From contig CAVRWT010000020.1 of NCBI GenBank assembly GCA_963724825.1, positions 117,630 to 181,629 of the forward strand: 64,000 nt of DNA, written 5' to 3'. This stretch comes from JALYNX01 sp963724825. Lineage in GTDB: Bacteria; Actinomycetota; Acidimicrobiia; Spongiisociales; ZC4RG35. A model generated the notes under the pieces. The model ran no database searches. It had not been told where the DNA came from and saw nothing but the letters and a program-made list of their open reading frames with translations. Each line of letters opens with the position of its first letter. The stretch's first letter is position 1. The translations under genes were made by a program, and so were the position numbers. Positions 49,279-59,388 of the stretch are shown in pieces.

Positions 49279-49481
49279 CATCGGGCTGGTGATAGGGCAT
49301 TGCCCACTGGTATCCTCTCGGGGACAACTGAACGCAAGAGCGGAAGCTGCTGCTTCCCCACCCGTCCGCCCGGTCGAAGACGACCGAGGCGAGTCGAGGT
49401 CCACGACACCGGCCTTGCCGGCCATGAGCAGCAAGTTTTCGCTTGCTGCTTTCTCATTTGCACTCAACAGGAGGTAACAGC
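49279..49481 (+). promoter_or_regulatory. infC-rpmI-rplT promoter and structured leader
   Basis: TATCCT at 49311-49316 is a likely -10. The leader holds two clean hairpins: CCGGC-CTT-GCCGG (49409-49421) and AGCAGCAAG-TTTTCG-CTTGCTGCT (49427-49450), followed by TTCTCATTTG, terminator-like but with a weak U tract. The ribosome site AGGAGG is at 49469-49474. Leaders before infC operons commonly bind L20 or act as attenuators; this one fits that idea but no known consensus was matched. Confidence 0.5.
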
Positions 49482-50027
49482 ATCACCAACGAGCTCCGCG
49501 TGAACGGCGCGATTAGAGCGAAAGAGGTGCGGGTAGTCGCACCCGATGGCTCCCAGGTCGGAGTCAAGAAGCTCGATGAAGCCCTTTGGCTCGCCGAGCA
49601 ACTCGATCTGGATCTCGTCGAAGTGGCACCCAACGCCAAACCGCCGGTGTGCCGATTGATGGATTACGGGAAATACAAGTACGAGTTGTCCGTCAAGCAA
49701 CGCGAGGCTCGAAAGAAGCAAACACGAACCACGATCAAAGAGCTCCGCATGAAAGTGCGGATCGGCGATCACGACTTCGACATCACCAAGCGAAAGGCCA
49801 AGGATTTCCTGGCCGAGGGCGACAAGGTCAAAGTGACCATTCGTTTCCGGGGCAGGGAGCAGGAACGACCCAGTTTTGGGAAGGACCTCCTCGACCGGCT
49901 CGCTGAGGAGCTATTGGATGTCAGCGTCGTGGAGCAGGTGCCCAAGATCGAGGGTCGGAGCATGACGATGGTGCTGGCGCCGGCGAAGAAGGCAAGAGCC
50001 GCAGCCGAGAGCAGCGAAGAGAATTAA
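49482..50027 (+). CDS. infC: translation initiation factor IF-3, with an AUC start codon
   Basis: IF-3 polices start-codon choice on the 30S subunit. The protein has the N-terminal TNELRVNGAIRAKEVRVVAPDG-type domain, linker YGKYKYELSVKQREARKKQ, and C-terminal domain (IKELRMKVRIGDHDF, RFRGREQERP). The start is ATC 49482, 7 nt after AGGAGG; the next upstream possibility is a TTG at 49443 that precedes the ribosome site. Rare AUU/AUC starts on infC are known to permit autoregulation by IF-3. 181 aa; first of infC-rpmI-rplT. Confidence 0.93.
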   Translation: MTNELRVNGAIRAKEVRVVAPDGSQVGVKKLDEALWLAEQLDLDLVEVAPNAKPPVCRLMDYGKYKYELSVKQREARKKQTRTTIKELRMKVRIGDHDFDITKRKAKDFLAEGDKVKVTIRFRGREQERPSFGKDLLDRLAEELLDVSVVEQVPKIEGRSMTMVLAPAKKARAAAESSEEN

Positions 50028-50045
50028 TCGAAACAGGAGGACGCT

Positions 50046-50240
50046 GTGCCAAAGATGAAGACCCACAGCGGAGCCAAGAAACGGATCAAGGTCACCGGGT
50101 CCGGCAAGATCATGAGGCGCCAATCGGGGCGCGGCCATCTCAAGTTGGCCAAGGGCAAGCACGTCTTTCGCCGTCGGGCGGGAGAGGTCGAGCTTGCCCC
50201 CGGTGATGCCAAAACCGCCAAGAAGCTGCTCGGTCGCTGA
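50046..50240 (+). CDS. rpmI: 50S ribosomal protein L35
   Basis: 64-aa basic protein of the large subunit: PKMKTHSGAKKRIKVTGSGK at the start and RRAGEVELAPGDAKTAKKLL at the end. GTG start preceded by AGGAGG at 50036-50041. It lies between infC and rplT as is near-universal. Confidence 0.95.
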   Translation: MPKMKTHSGAKKRIKVTGSGKIMRRQSGRGHLKLAKGKHVFRRRAGEVELAPGDAKTAKKLLGR

Positions 50241-50258
50241 GGATTCAGGAGGTATGAG

Positions 50259-50609
50259 ATGGCACGTGTAAAACGCGCGGTTCACGCCAAGAAGTCGCAC
50301 AAGAAGGTCCTCGACCGCGCCAAGGGCTATAAGGGCGCCCGGAGCCGGCGATATCGCACCGCAAACGAGCAGGTCATGCATGCGATGCAGGATGCCTATC
50401 GCGACCGGCGCGCCCGCAAGGGTGAGTTCCGGCGCCTCTGGATCGCCCGCATCAATGCGGCGGCGCGTCAGAACGGAACCACGTACAACCAATTGATCGC
50501 CGGGTTGAAGGCCAATGAGATCGAGGTTGATCGCAAGATGCTCGCCGAAATGGCCGTCAACGACCCGGGTGCCTTCGCCCAACTCGTAGAGGCTTCCAAG
50601 CAGGGCTGA
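50259..50609 (+). CDS. rplT: 50S ribosomal protein L20
   Basis: Early assembly protein of the large subunit and frequent regulator of its own operon. ARVKRAVHAKKSHKKVLDRA, KGYKGARSRRYRTANEQV, LWIARINAAARQNGTTYNQL. 116 aa. CAGGAGG lies 5-11 nt before the ATG. Confidence 0.96.
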   Translation: MARVKRAVHAKKSHKKVLDRAKGYKGARSRRYRTANEQVMHAMQDAYRDRRARKGEFRRLWIARINAAARQNGTTYNQLIAGLKANEIEVDRKMLAEMAVNDPGAFAQLVEASKQG

Positions 50610-50628
50610 TCGCCCCAGACAGGCGAAG

Positions 50629-51384
50629 GTGATGCCGGTCCGCAGCCACAAGAACCGTTCGGTGGTGGAGGCGGCCCGGCTTCATCGCGCCGGGGAGCGC
50701 AGGGACCGGGGCCAGACCCTCATCGAGGGACCGCATCTCCTCGACGAGGCCCTCTCCGCCGGGATCGAGCCATTGCTCGTCTTCGCTTTGGAGCCTGATG
50801 TGGTGACAGCCGATCTATCGGCCTCCCGTGGCTTCGATCTTGTCCTGGTGGACGAGACCGGGCTGGCCCGGGTTGCCGGGACCAAGAGCCCGCGAGGCCC
50901 GGTGGCAGTCATCGAGATCCCTTCGCAACCGACCCTGGGCCTGAAGCATGTGCTCGTGGCGTGGGGAGTCGGCGACCCGGGCAACCTCGGCACCATGATC
51001 CGAACCGCGGCCGGATTCGGTTGGTCGTTCGCCTACACCGAGGGCACTGCCGATCCCTGGGCGCCAAAGGTGCTTCGAGCCGGGGCCGGGGCCCACTTTC
51101 GAACCGGAGTGGTGACCGTGAAGTCCGTGGACGAGTTGCACGGGCTCGGGTATCTGACCCTGGCCACCGTGGTCGCCGGTGGTGAGGATCCACTGGCGGT
51201 CGGCCGCGGGCCGTACGCGGTGCTGATTGGCGACGAGTCGTCTGGCCTTCCGGCCGGCGTCGCTGCGGAAGCTGGACAGCGCATCACACTCCCCATGCCG
51301 GGCGGCATCGAGAGCCTGAACGCGGCTACGGCTGCAGCAATCTTCGTCTACGAGCTGTCCAAAGGCCCGACCCCCGATTACTAA
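50629..51384 (+). CDS. SpoU/TrmH-family rRNA or tRNA 2'-O-methyltransferase
   Basis: Knotted SPOUT methylase. N-terminal substrate-binding domain (QTLIEGPHLLDEALSAG), then motif 1 VGDPGNLGTMIRTAAGFG, motif 2 AVLIGDESSGLP and motif 3 ITLPMPGGIESLNAATAAAI. 251 aa. It lies between rplT and pheS, where many Actinobacteria have such a gene. The exact RNA target cannot be read from sequence. The start at GTG 50629 or ATG 50632 makes one residue difference. Confidence 0.9.
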   Translation: MMPVRSHKNRSVVEAARLHRAGERRDRGQTLIEGPHLLDEALSAGIEPLLVFALEPDVVTADLSASRGFDLVLVDETGLARVAGTKSPRGPVAVIEIPSQPTLGLKHVLVAWGVGDPGNLGTMIRTAAGFGWSFAYTEGTADPWAPKVLRAGAGAHFRTGVVTVKSVDELHGLGYLTLATVVAGGEDPLAVGRGPYAVLIGDESSGLPAGVAAEAGQRITLPMPGGIESLNAATAAAIFVYELSKGPTPDY

Positions 51385-51409
51385 GTCCGGGGAGGCCAGG
51401 CGACCGCTC

Positions 51410-51424
51410 TAACCTGCCGCCCAC
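51410..51424 (+). promoter_or_regulatory. putative leaderless promoter (-10 TAACCT) of pheST
   Basis: TAACCT at 51410-51415 ends 9 nt before the pheS ATG, in a 40-nt gap with GGGGAGG further upstream (51389-51395), too distant to serve as a ribosome site. No T-box is seen. Confidence 0.45.
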
Positions 51425-52474
51425 ATGGATGTGATCGCGGAGCTGGAAGATGCTCTTTCCGGAGCCGCCGCCCGGGTCGACGGCGCAGGGTCCGTCGAAG
51501 AGCTGGAAACGGTCGAGAGCTCCCTTCTCGGCAAGAACTCTGCCGTGGGCTCGGTGCGCCGCGCCATGGGAGGCCTGGAGGCCTCGCAACGCCCGGTCGT
51601 AGGAGCCCGGCTCAACGAGGTCACCACGGAAATCGAGGGCCTGATCGCCCAACGCCGTATCGCCCTCTCGATTCTCGATGAGCAACATCGTCTGACCGGC
51701 GACCGCATCGATGTGACCCTGGAGTCGGTCAACTTCCCGCGCGGATCCCTGCACCTGATCCAGCAGACCATCGATGAGGTCGTCGACATCTTCGTCGGGC
51801 TCGGGTACCTGACCACCTCAGGCCCAGAGGCCGAGCTCGGTTGGTACAACTTCGACGCCCTCAACACTCCGCCCACTCATCCGAGCCGGCTCGAGTCGGA
51901 CACCATGTACCTGGACTATGGGGATCCGGCCGATGAGCTGCTGCTCCGTACCCAGACCTCGCCCAGCCAGGTCCGCTGGATGCAGCAGCACCCGCCTCCG
52001 GTCTATGTGGTGGTGCCGGGGAAGGTCTACCGCACCGACACCATCGACGCTTCGCATCTCCCGGTTTTCCATCAGATCGAAGGTCTGGCCGTTGACGACT
52101 CGATCACCTTTTCCGACCTCAAGGGGACGCTGACCCACTTCGCCAAGGAGTTCTTCGGCTCCCGGACCACGGTGCGCCTCCGCCCTCATTTCTTCCCATT
52201 CACCGAGCCCAGCGCCGAGCTCGACGTCTCATGTTTCGCCTGCGACGGCGGTGAGTCAGGGTGCCGAGTCTGTGGGGGAGCGGGTTACCTGGAGATGCTT
52301 GGTTGCGGGATGGTCGATCCGAATGTGTTCGAGGCGGTTGGATATGACCCCTCCCGGCTGTCCGGGTTCGCGTTCGGGATGGGTGTCGAGCGGCTCGCCA
52401 TGGTCCGCCATGGGATCAACAACATCCGCCACTTCATAGACAACGACCTGCGCTTTCTGAGGCAGTTCTCGTGA
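51425..52474 (+). CDS. pheS: phenylalanyl-tRNA synthetase alpha subunit
   Basis: Catalytic subunit of the PheRS tetramer. N-terminal coiled-coil, then class II core with HPSRLESDTMYLD, LRTQTSPSQVRWMQ, KVYRTDTIDASHLPVFHQIEG and LGCGMVDPNVFEAVGYDP with FGMGVERLAMVRHGINNIR. A Cys cluster CFAC-X6-CRVC precedes the last motif, a form common in Actinobacteria. 349 aa. Overlaps pheT by 4 nt. Confidence 0.95.
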   Translation: MDVIAELEDALSGAAARVDGAGSVEELETVESSLLGKNSAVGSVRRAMGGLEASQRPVVGARLNEVTTEIEGLIAQRRIALSILDEQHRLTGDRIDVTLESVNFPRGSLHLIQQTIDEVVDIFVGLGYLTTSGPEAELGWYNFDALNTPPTHPSRLESDTMYLDYGDPADELLLRTQTSPSQVRWMQQHPPPVYVVVPGKVYRTDTIDASHLPVFHQIEGLAVDDSITFSDLKGTLTHFAKEFFGSRTTVRLRPHFFPFTEPSAELDVSCFACDGGESGCRVCGGAGYLEMLGCGMVDPNVFEAVGYDPSRLSGFAFGMGVERLAMVRHGINNIRHFIDNDLRFLRQFS

Positions 52475-54855
52475 AGGTCCCGCTCCGCTGGCTATCCGAG
52501 TTCATCACGCTTCCCGAGCTCTCACCCTCCGAGCTGTCCGACATCATTGCCATGATCGGGCACGAGGTGGAGGGCTATGAGGTGCTCGAAGCCGATTGGT
52601 CTGGCGTGGTTGTCGGTCAGGTGGTCGACATCGCGGCCCATCCGGATGCGGACAAGATCAGGGTCTGCCAGGTCGACGTCGGTGCTGGCCCCGAGCAGAT
52701 CATCTGTGGCGCCTGGAACTTCGAAAGCGGGGCTTACGTCGCCGTGGCCCGGCCTGGAGCGGTGCTTCCCGGCGGGTTCGAGATCGGGCGCAGGTCGATC
52801 CGGGGCGTCGACTCCAACGGGATGATCTGCTCGGATCGCGAGCTCGGGCTCGGAGATGACCACTCTGGGATCCTGGTGTTGGATGGGGAGCCGGATCTCG
52901 GCATCGAATTCTCGGAGTTGGTGGAGCTTCCGGATGTGGTGTTCGATATCACTGTCACGCCGAATCGCCCCGACGCGATGTCCCTGCGGGGATTGGCCCG
53001 CGACATTGGTGCCTACCTCGACCTTCCGTATCGGACTCCGGAGCGTGGACTGAACACCGTCCCCGGAGCCACTGGCATCGAGATCGAGCTTGGCGACCCG
53101 GTCGGTTGTCGGCGGTTCACCGCCCGTGAGATCCGGGGAGTCAGCGTCGGAAAGTCGCCACTGTGGGTGCGACACCGTCTGGCGAAGGCCGGGATGAGAG
53201 CCATCTCCAATGTCGTCGACGTCACCAACTACGTGATGCTGGAGCTTGGCCATCCCCTGCACTCCTTCGACGCCGACTCGATCGTCGGAAGCCACCTGGT
53301 CGTCAAGAGGGCGGTGGCCGGCGAGCAACTGGTCACTCTCGACGATGAGACGAGGACGCTCAGCGAAGAGGACCTGATCATCTACGACGACGAGGGACCG
53401 ACCTCGATGTCGGGGACCATGGGAGGCGCTCGCTCCGAGGTCTCCGACGGCACGGTCAATGTCCTGATGGAGGCTGCCTCGTGGGACCCGCCGACGATCA
53501 TGTACATGTCACGGCGGCACAACCTCCGCTCGGAGGCATCCACCCGGTTCGAACGCGGCGTCGACCCCAATCTCGCCGACGAGGCGAACCGCCGGGCCAC
53601 GTCCATGGTCGCCGAGCTAGCCGGGGGAGAAGTGCCAGAGGCCGCGATCGACGTCATCGGCACTGTGGTCGAGCCGGCAACGATTCGATTCGAGCTGGCA
53701 GAGGTGACCCGCCTGCTCGGGCCGGGGTTCACCCGCGACGAGGTGGGCGCGATCCTGAGCCGGCTCGGGATGGGTGTGGAAGGCGAGGACCCGATGACCG
53801 TCGTGGTGCCAACCTTCCGACCCGATGTCACCAGGCCAGCCGATCTCGTGGAAGAGGTCGCCCGTATCCACGGGTTCGACAAGTTCGACGCCACCTTGCC
53901 AACCGGCCCCGCTGGTGGGCTGACGCCCGAGCAGAGGCGGCTGCGTGCGCTCCACCGGTCCCTGGTTGGGATCGGGATCAGCCAGGCGGTGACCCTGCCC
54001 TTCGTCGGCGAGGAAGATGTGCTGCCGTTCGGGGTCTCCCTGGGCGATGTGCTCCGGGTCAAGAACCCGCTTCGGGACGAAGAGGGGCGGCTCAGGCCCA
54101 CGATGCTGCCCAGCCTCCTCAACGCGGTCCGATTCAACCTTTCACACGGGGCATCGTCGGTGGCCTTGTTCGAGACCGGCCGCGTGTTCGTAGCCCGACC
54201 CGCCGTCGATGATCCGAGGCTCCCCGAGCAAGTTGATCGCTTGGCGTGGGTGGCGGTGGGGAGTGTTGGCGCGTCGACTCTGGACGAGCCTGGCCTCGGC
54301 GCCGACGGGCGCGCCTCTTTGGGAATCCTTCGCCATGTCGCTCAGGCCCTTGGCCTCGATGGAATCGCCTTGACTGCTGCCACCCCGCCCGGATACCACC
54401 CGGGGAGAACCGCGGCCGTCGCGCTGAATGGGGCCCCGATCGGGTATGTCGGTGAGTTGAGCCCCACCGTGGCCGCGGGATACGAGATCTCGGGCCGGGT
54501 CGCGGTCGCCGAGTTGGATTTGGATCCGCTGCTGGCTCCCCTGGGGCTGGTGCAGTCGGAGTCGCCATCGGTCTACCCACCGGTCGACTTCGACCTCTCG
54601 TTCCTGGTTCCCGACTCGATCCCGGTGTCCTCTGTCCTGGGAGCGACTCTCGACGCGGGTGGGGGCATGGTGGAATCGGCGCACGTATTCGACGAGTTCA
54701 GAGGAGCCGGCATACCCGAAGGGTCGCGAGCGTTGGCCATTCGCTACCGGCTCCGAGCACCGGACCGGACGCTCACCAACGAGGAAGTGTCGCCGATGCG
54801 GGAGGCGATGATCGAGGCGGCCGCCGCCGTCGACGCGCAACTCCGCGGAGCCTGA
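52471..54855 (+). CDS. pheT: phenylalanyl-tRNA synthetase beta subunit
   Basis: Editing and tRNA-binding subunit. Domains in order: EMAP-like RNA-binding (GQVVDIAAHPDADKIRVCQV), B3/B4 editing (PNRPDAMSLRGLARDIGAYL, SNVVDVTNYVMLELGHPLH), B5 and class II-like core (VARIHGFDKFDATLP), and C-terminal anticodon-binding domain (PPVDFDLSFLVPDSIPV). 794 aa, GTG start overlapping pheS, intact. Confidence 0.96.
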   Translation: MKVPLRWLSEFITLPELSPSELSDIIAMIGHEVEGYEVLEADWSGVVVGQVVDIAAHPDADKIRVCQVDVGAGPEQIICGAWNFESGAYVAVARPGAVLPGGFEIGRRSIRGVDSNGMICSDRELGLGDDHSGILVLDGEPDLGIEFSELVELPDVVFDITVTPNRPDAMSLRGLARDIGAYLDLPYRTPERGLNTVPGATGIEIELGDPVGCRRFTAREIRGVSVGKSPLWVRHRLAKAGMRAISNVVDVTNYVMLELGHPLHSFDADSIVGSHLVVKRAVAGEQLVTLDDETRTLSEEDLIIYDDEGPTSMSGTMGGARSEVSDGTVNVLMEAASWDPPTIMYMSRRHNLRSEASTRFERGVDPNLADEANRRATSMVAELAGGEVPEAAIDVIGTVVEPATIRFELAEVTRLLGPGFTRDEVGAILSRLGMGVEGEDPMTVVVPTFRPDVTRPADLVEEVARIHGFDKFDATLPTGPAGGLTPEQRRLRALHRSLVGIGISQAVTLPFVGEEDVLPFGVSLGDVLRVKNPLRDEEGRLRPTMLPSLLNAVRFNLSHGASSVALFETGRVFVARPAVDDPRLPEQVDRLAWVAVGSVGASTLDEPGLGADGRASLGILRHVAQALGLDGIALTAATPPGYHPGRTAAVALNGAPIGYVGELSPTVAAGYEISGRVAVAELDLDPLLAPLGLVQSESPSVYPPVDFDLSFLVPDSIPVSSVLGATLDAGGGMVESAHVFDEFRGAGIPEGSRALAIRYRLRAPDRTLTNEEVSPMREAMIEAAAAVDAQLRGA

Positions 54856-54866
54856 GCCCGGTCGCT

Positions 54867-55430
54867 GTGGATCTAGCCGCGCAACTTGCCGGGTCCCCTG
54901 AGGATGCTGCTCCCCGGTTGCTGGGGGCCGTGTTGGTTTCCACCATCGGGTCATCTCCCGTCGCAGTGAGGCTCAACGAGGTGGAGGCCTATCGGGGCGA
55001 GGATGACCCGGCATCTCATGCCTTCAAGGGTCGCACCGGCCGCAACGGGTCGATGTTCGAGCGCCCTGGGACGCTCTACGTCTATCGGTCGTACGGGGTT
55101 CACTGGTGCGCCAATGTCTCGGCCGGCCCGGAAGGCACCGGGTGGGCGATCCTCTTCCGGGGAGGTGACGTGGTCGACGGCGTCGGGACCGCGCGTTCGA
55201 GGCGAGGGCGCGACACCGAGTTGGCCAACGGGCCGGGCAAGCTTTGCCAGGCCCTCGGGATCGACGGCTCGCACGACGGGACGAATCTCTTCGACCACGA
55301 CTCCCCGCTCCGGCTCGAGCCGGGCACTCCTCCGCAACTGGTGATGGCCACCCCGCGGATCGGCATCTCCAAGGCTCGTGATCTTCCCTGGCGCTTCATC
55401 GCCGCCACCTCGACGGCTAATGGAGGCTGA
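54867..55430 (+). CDS. 3-methyladenine DNA glycosylase (AAG/MPG family)
   Basis: Removes alkylated purines from DNA. LNEVEAYRGEDDPASHAFKG (catalytic Glu region), GTLYVYRSYGVHWCANVS and GPGKLCQALGID are hallmark boxes. 187 aa from GTG 54867, 11 nt after pheT. Sits between pheT and tyrS; a similar linkage is common in Actinobacteria. Confidence 0.92.
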   Translation: MDLAAQLAGSPEDAAPRLLGAVLVSTIGSSPVAVRLNEVEAYRGEDDPASHAFKGRTGRNGSMFERPGTLYVYRSYGVHWCANVSAGPEGTGWAILFRGGDVVDGVGTARSRRGRDTELANGPGKLCQALGIDGSHDGTNLFDHDSPLRLEPGTPPQLVMATPRIGISKARDLPWRFIAATSTANGG

Positions 55431-55450
55431 GGCATTGGCCCGGTGTGGTT

Positions 55451-55466
55451 TACCCTCGCGCCGACC
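55451..55466 (+). promoter_or_regulatory. putative near-leaderless promoter (-10 TACCCT) of tyrS
   Basis: TACCCT at 55451-55456 ends 10 nt before the tyrS ATG at 55467. No ribosome site is present. Confidence 0.42.
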
Positions 55467-56657
55467 ATGACGCCCGCCGACCAGCTTCCATATCTCCTTC
55501 GGCACGCCGACAAGGTCGTCCCCGAGGAGGAGCTTCTCGAGAAGCTGAAGACCGGGCGCCAGCTCCGGGTCAAGCTCGGTCTCGACCCGACCGCCCCTTC
55601 GGTCACGCTGGGTTGGGCCGTAGTGCTGCGCAAGCTGCGTCATTTCCAGGAGCTGGGCCACACCGCGGTGCTGATCGTGGGCGACTTCACCGCCCGAGTC
55701 GGTGATCCGTCGTTGAGGAGCGATACCCGCAAGCGACTCACCGCCGAGGAGGTCAATGGCTACGCGGAGAACGTCCTCGGCCAATTCCGCAAGGTCCTAC
55801 TCGACGAGCGCCTCGAGATCCGACGCAACTCCGAGTGGCTCGGTGCGCTGGACATGGGTGGGCTGTTGGAGCTCACTTCGGCGGCCACGGTCGCCCAGAT
55901 GCTGGAGCGCTCCGATTTCGCCAACCGTTACCAGGAGGGAAACCCGATATCGGTGATGGAGTTTCTCTACCCGCTTCTCCAGGGGTATGACTCGGTGGCG
56001 GTCGAGGCCGACGTCGAATTGGGTGGGAGCGACCAGCTGTGGAACCTGATGATGGGGAGGGTGGTCCAGGAGCGTTACGGCCAGGAGCCACAGGTGGCTC
56101 TCACCATGCCCCTCCTGGTGGGAACCGACGGCTCCAAGAAGATGTCCCAGTCGATCGGCAACTACATCGGCGTCGAAGACTCGCCTTCGGACATGTTCGG
56201 CAAGACGATGAGCATCCCCGATCAGGTGATGCCGGAATGGTTCCGGCTCGCCGCCGACTTCGACCCCGGTGACGTCGAGCGCATCGAATCTGGGTTGGCC
56301 TCCGGCGATCTCCATCCCGGTGAGGTGAAGCGCCAACTTGCTCGCGCTGTCACCGCCCTCTACTGGGGGGAGGAGGCGGCCGCCGAGGCGGAGGCCGGTT
56401 TCGACCAGGTCTTCCGCCATGGCGGGATCCCCGACGACATCGAAGAATTCTCCCTGCCGGCGGGCGACACGGTGCAGATGTCCGCCCTGGTGCGGGAGGT
56501 CTCGGGGGAGTCCGGCTCCGAGGCCCGTCGCCTCCTGGCGCAGGGCGCGGTTCGACTCGACGGAGAGCCGGTAGCCGATGGCGAGATGGCCAGAGATGCC
56601 CTTTTGGGGCGGGTTCTGAAGGTGGGCAAGCGCCGCTTTGTCCGCCTCGCTGAATGA
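55467..56657 (+). CDS. tyrS: tyrosyl-tRNA synthetase with altered HIGH and KMSKS motifs
   Basis: Class I synthetase charging tRNA-Tyr. LGLDPTAPSVTLGW, FTARVGDPS, MEFLYPLLQGYDSVAVEADVELGGSDQLWNLM and a C-terminal S4 domain (LLAQGAVRLDGEPVADGE) identify it. The HIGH box, usually HLGH here, reads TLGW, so both catalytic His are replaced; KMSKS reads KMSQS. ATG 55467 gives 396 aa; a GTG at 55443 is the alternative. It is the only TyrRS in the window, so presumably active. Confidence 0.9.
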   Translation: MTPADQLPYLLRHADKVVPEEELLEKLKTGRQLRVKLGLDPTAPSVTLGWAVVLRKLRHFQELGHTAVLIVGDFTARVGDPSLRSDTRKRLTAEEVNGYAENVLGQFRKVLLDERLEIRRNSEWLGALDMGGLLELTSAATVAQMLERSDFANRYQEGNPISVMEFLYPLLQGYDSVAVEADVELGGSDQLWNLMMGRVVQERYGQEPQVALTMPLLVGTDGSKKMSQSIGNYIGVEDSPSDMFGKTMSIPDQVMPEWFRLAADFDPGDVERIESGLASGDLHPGEVKRQLARAVTALYWGEEAAAEAEAGFDQVFRHGGIPDDIEEFSLPAGDTVQMSALVREVSGESGSEARRLLAQGAVRLDGEPVADGEMARDALLGRVLKVGKRRFVRLAE

Positions 56658-56659
56658 AC

Positions 56660-56687
56660 TTGACTAGATTTCTGAGGTCGGTACTAT
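56660..56687 (+). promoter_or_regulatory. rRNA operon promoter (TTGACT-16-TACTAT)
   Basis: TTGACT (56660-56665) and TACTAT (56682-56687) with a 16-nt spacer form the best sigma-70-type promoter in the window, starting just after the tyrS stop. A second TTGACG at 56762-56767 lacks a good -10. Confidence 0.65.
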
Positions 56688-57013
56688 TCGACGTTCGGCC
56701 CGGGAACCACTTCCCGGGTCCCCCACCACCCGGTGAGGGACTTGTCTCGCGTTCAACGCGATTGACGTATGTATCGGGGCAGCGATCTGATCGCCGGCCT
56801 GCCTGACACCTGGTGTGGGAGCTTTGGGCTCCTTGACAACTGAACAATGTGCCAAAAGCCAGCAAGCGCTTGCCATCAGGGTCGATTCGTCGGCTTCGGT
56901 GGTAGGCATTTTGCAGCAATCGAAGCTCTCGGATCTCTCACAGATCCGAGACCCAATTGCAAACTCATAACTGACAGGATTGGGCATCGTCTTCGGACGG
57001 AGCCCCTGAATGT
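56688..57013 (+). other. 16S rRNA leader region
   Basis: About 330 nt of transcribed leader with no gene. It contains a perfect hairpin CCCGGGAA-CCAC-TTCCCGGG (56699-56718) close to the predicted start, and CTCGGATCT-CTCAC-AGATCCGAG (56928-56950). A boxA-like TTGACAACTGAAC occurs around 56833-56845. The 25 nt at 56829-56853 are complementary, with one mismatch, to 58713-58737 beyond the 16S gene, forming the processing stem that RNase III would cut. Confidence 0.7.
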
Positions 57014-58543
<1,530 letters not shown>

Positions 58544-58817
58544 TAAGGAGCATCAAAGAAACCGGCTTGATTGTCCGGTTTCCAGCTTCTAGTTGATCTG
58601 CTGGCTATTCGCTTCAAACTTCGAAGTCCACCAGGGGTGGAACAAGCAAGCTCAAACCGTTCGCGGTTGGAGAAGCTTGGATGAGCTCCATGAGACTTCG
58701 GACCACAGATCGGGCACATTGTTCAGTTGTGAAGGAGTTCATGACCTATCGAGGTCGAACGCCTTCACTGGCAACTTGAGAACTGCATAGCGAGCACGTT
58801 GTCTTGGATTCTCTTAT
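58544..58817 (+). other. 16S-23S internal transcribed spacer, no tRNA
   Basis: 274 nt without a recognisable tRNA gene. It has a hairpin GAAACCGG/CCGGTTTC (58558-58582), the 3' arm of the 16S processing stem (58713-58737), a boxA-like CTTGAGAACT (58775-58784) and the 5' arm of the 23S processing stem, CATAGCGAGCACGT (58786-58799), which pairs with 62588-62601. Confidence 0.75.
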
Positions 58818-59354
58818 ATCCAAGCTACTAAGAGTCAACGGTGAATGCCTTGGCGCTAGAAGCCGATGAAGGACGTGGCAGGCTGCGAAAAGCCTCGGGA
58901 AGCTGTCAAGCAAGCGTCGATCCGAGGATGTCCGAATGGGGAAACCCGGCTGGGGTCATGCCCAGTCACTCTGGTCTGAATATATAGGGCCAGGTGAGGT
59001 AACCAGGGGAACTGAAACATCTCAGTACTCTGAGGAAAAGAAAGCAAAAGCGACTCCCTGAGTAGTGGCGAGCGAAACGGGATCAGCCTAAACCTATGCA
59101 GTGTAATAACCCGGTGGTGTTGCTGTATTGGTGTCGTGGGACACTATGTCTCGGTGCACCGGCATCGAGCTGAAGTTACAAAGTTGGCGGTTAGTCGAAC
59201 CCAGATGGAAAGCTGGGCCGCAGAAGGTAACAGCCCTTTAGACGAAAACCGACCAGCCTTCAGATTGGTGTTCCCAAGTATCACGGAGGATATTCCGTGT
59301 GAATCTGCGAGTACCACCTCGTAAGGCTAAGTACTTCCTAGCGACCGATAGCGG

Positions 59355-59388
<34 letters not shown>

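Noticed and set aside
58544..58817. Possible tRNA-Ile or tRNA-Ala in the rRNA spacer
   Set aside because: No acceptor/T-loop pattern such as GGTTCGA with a matching stem is present in the spacer.
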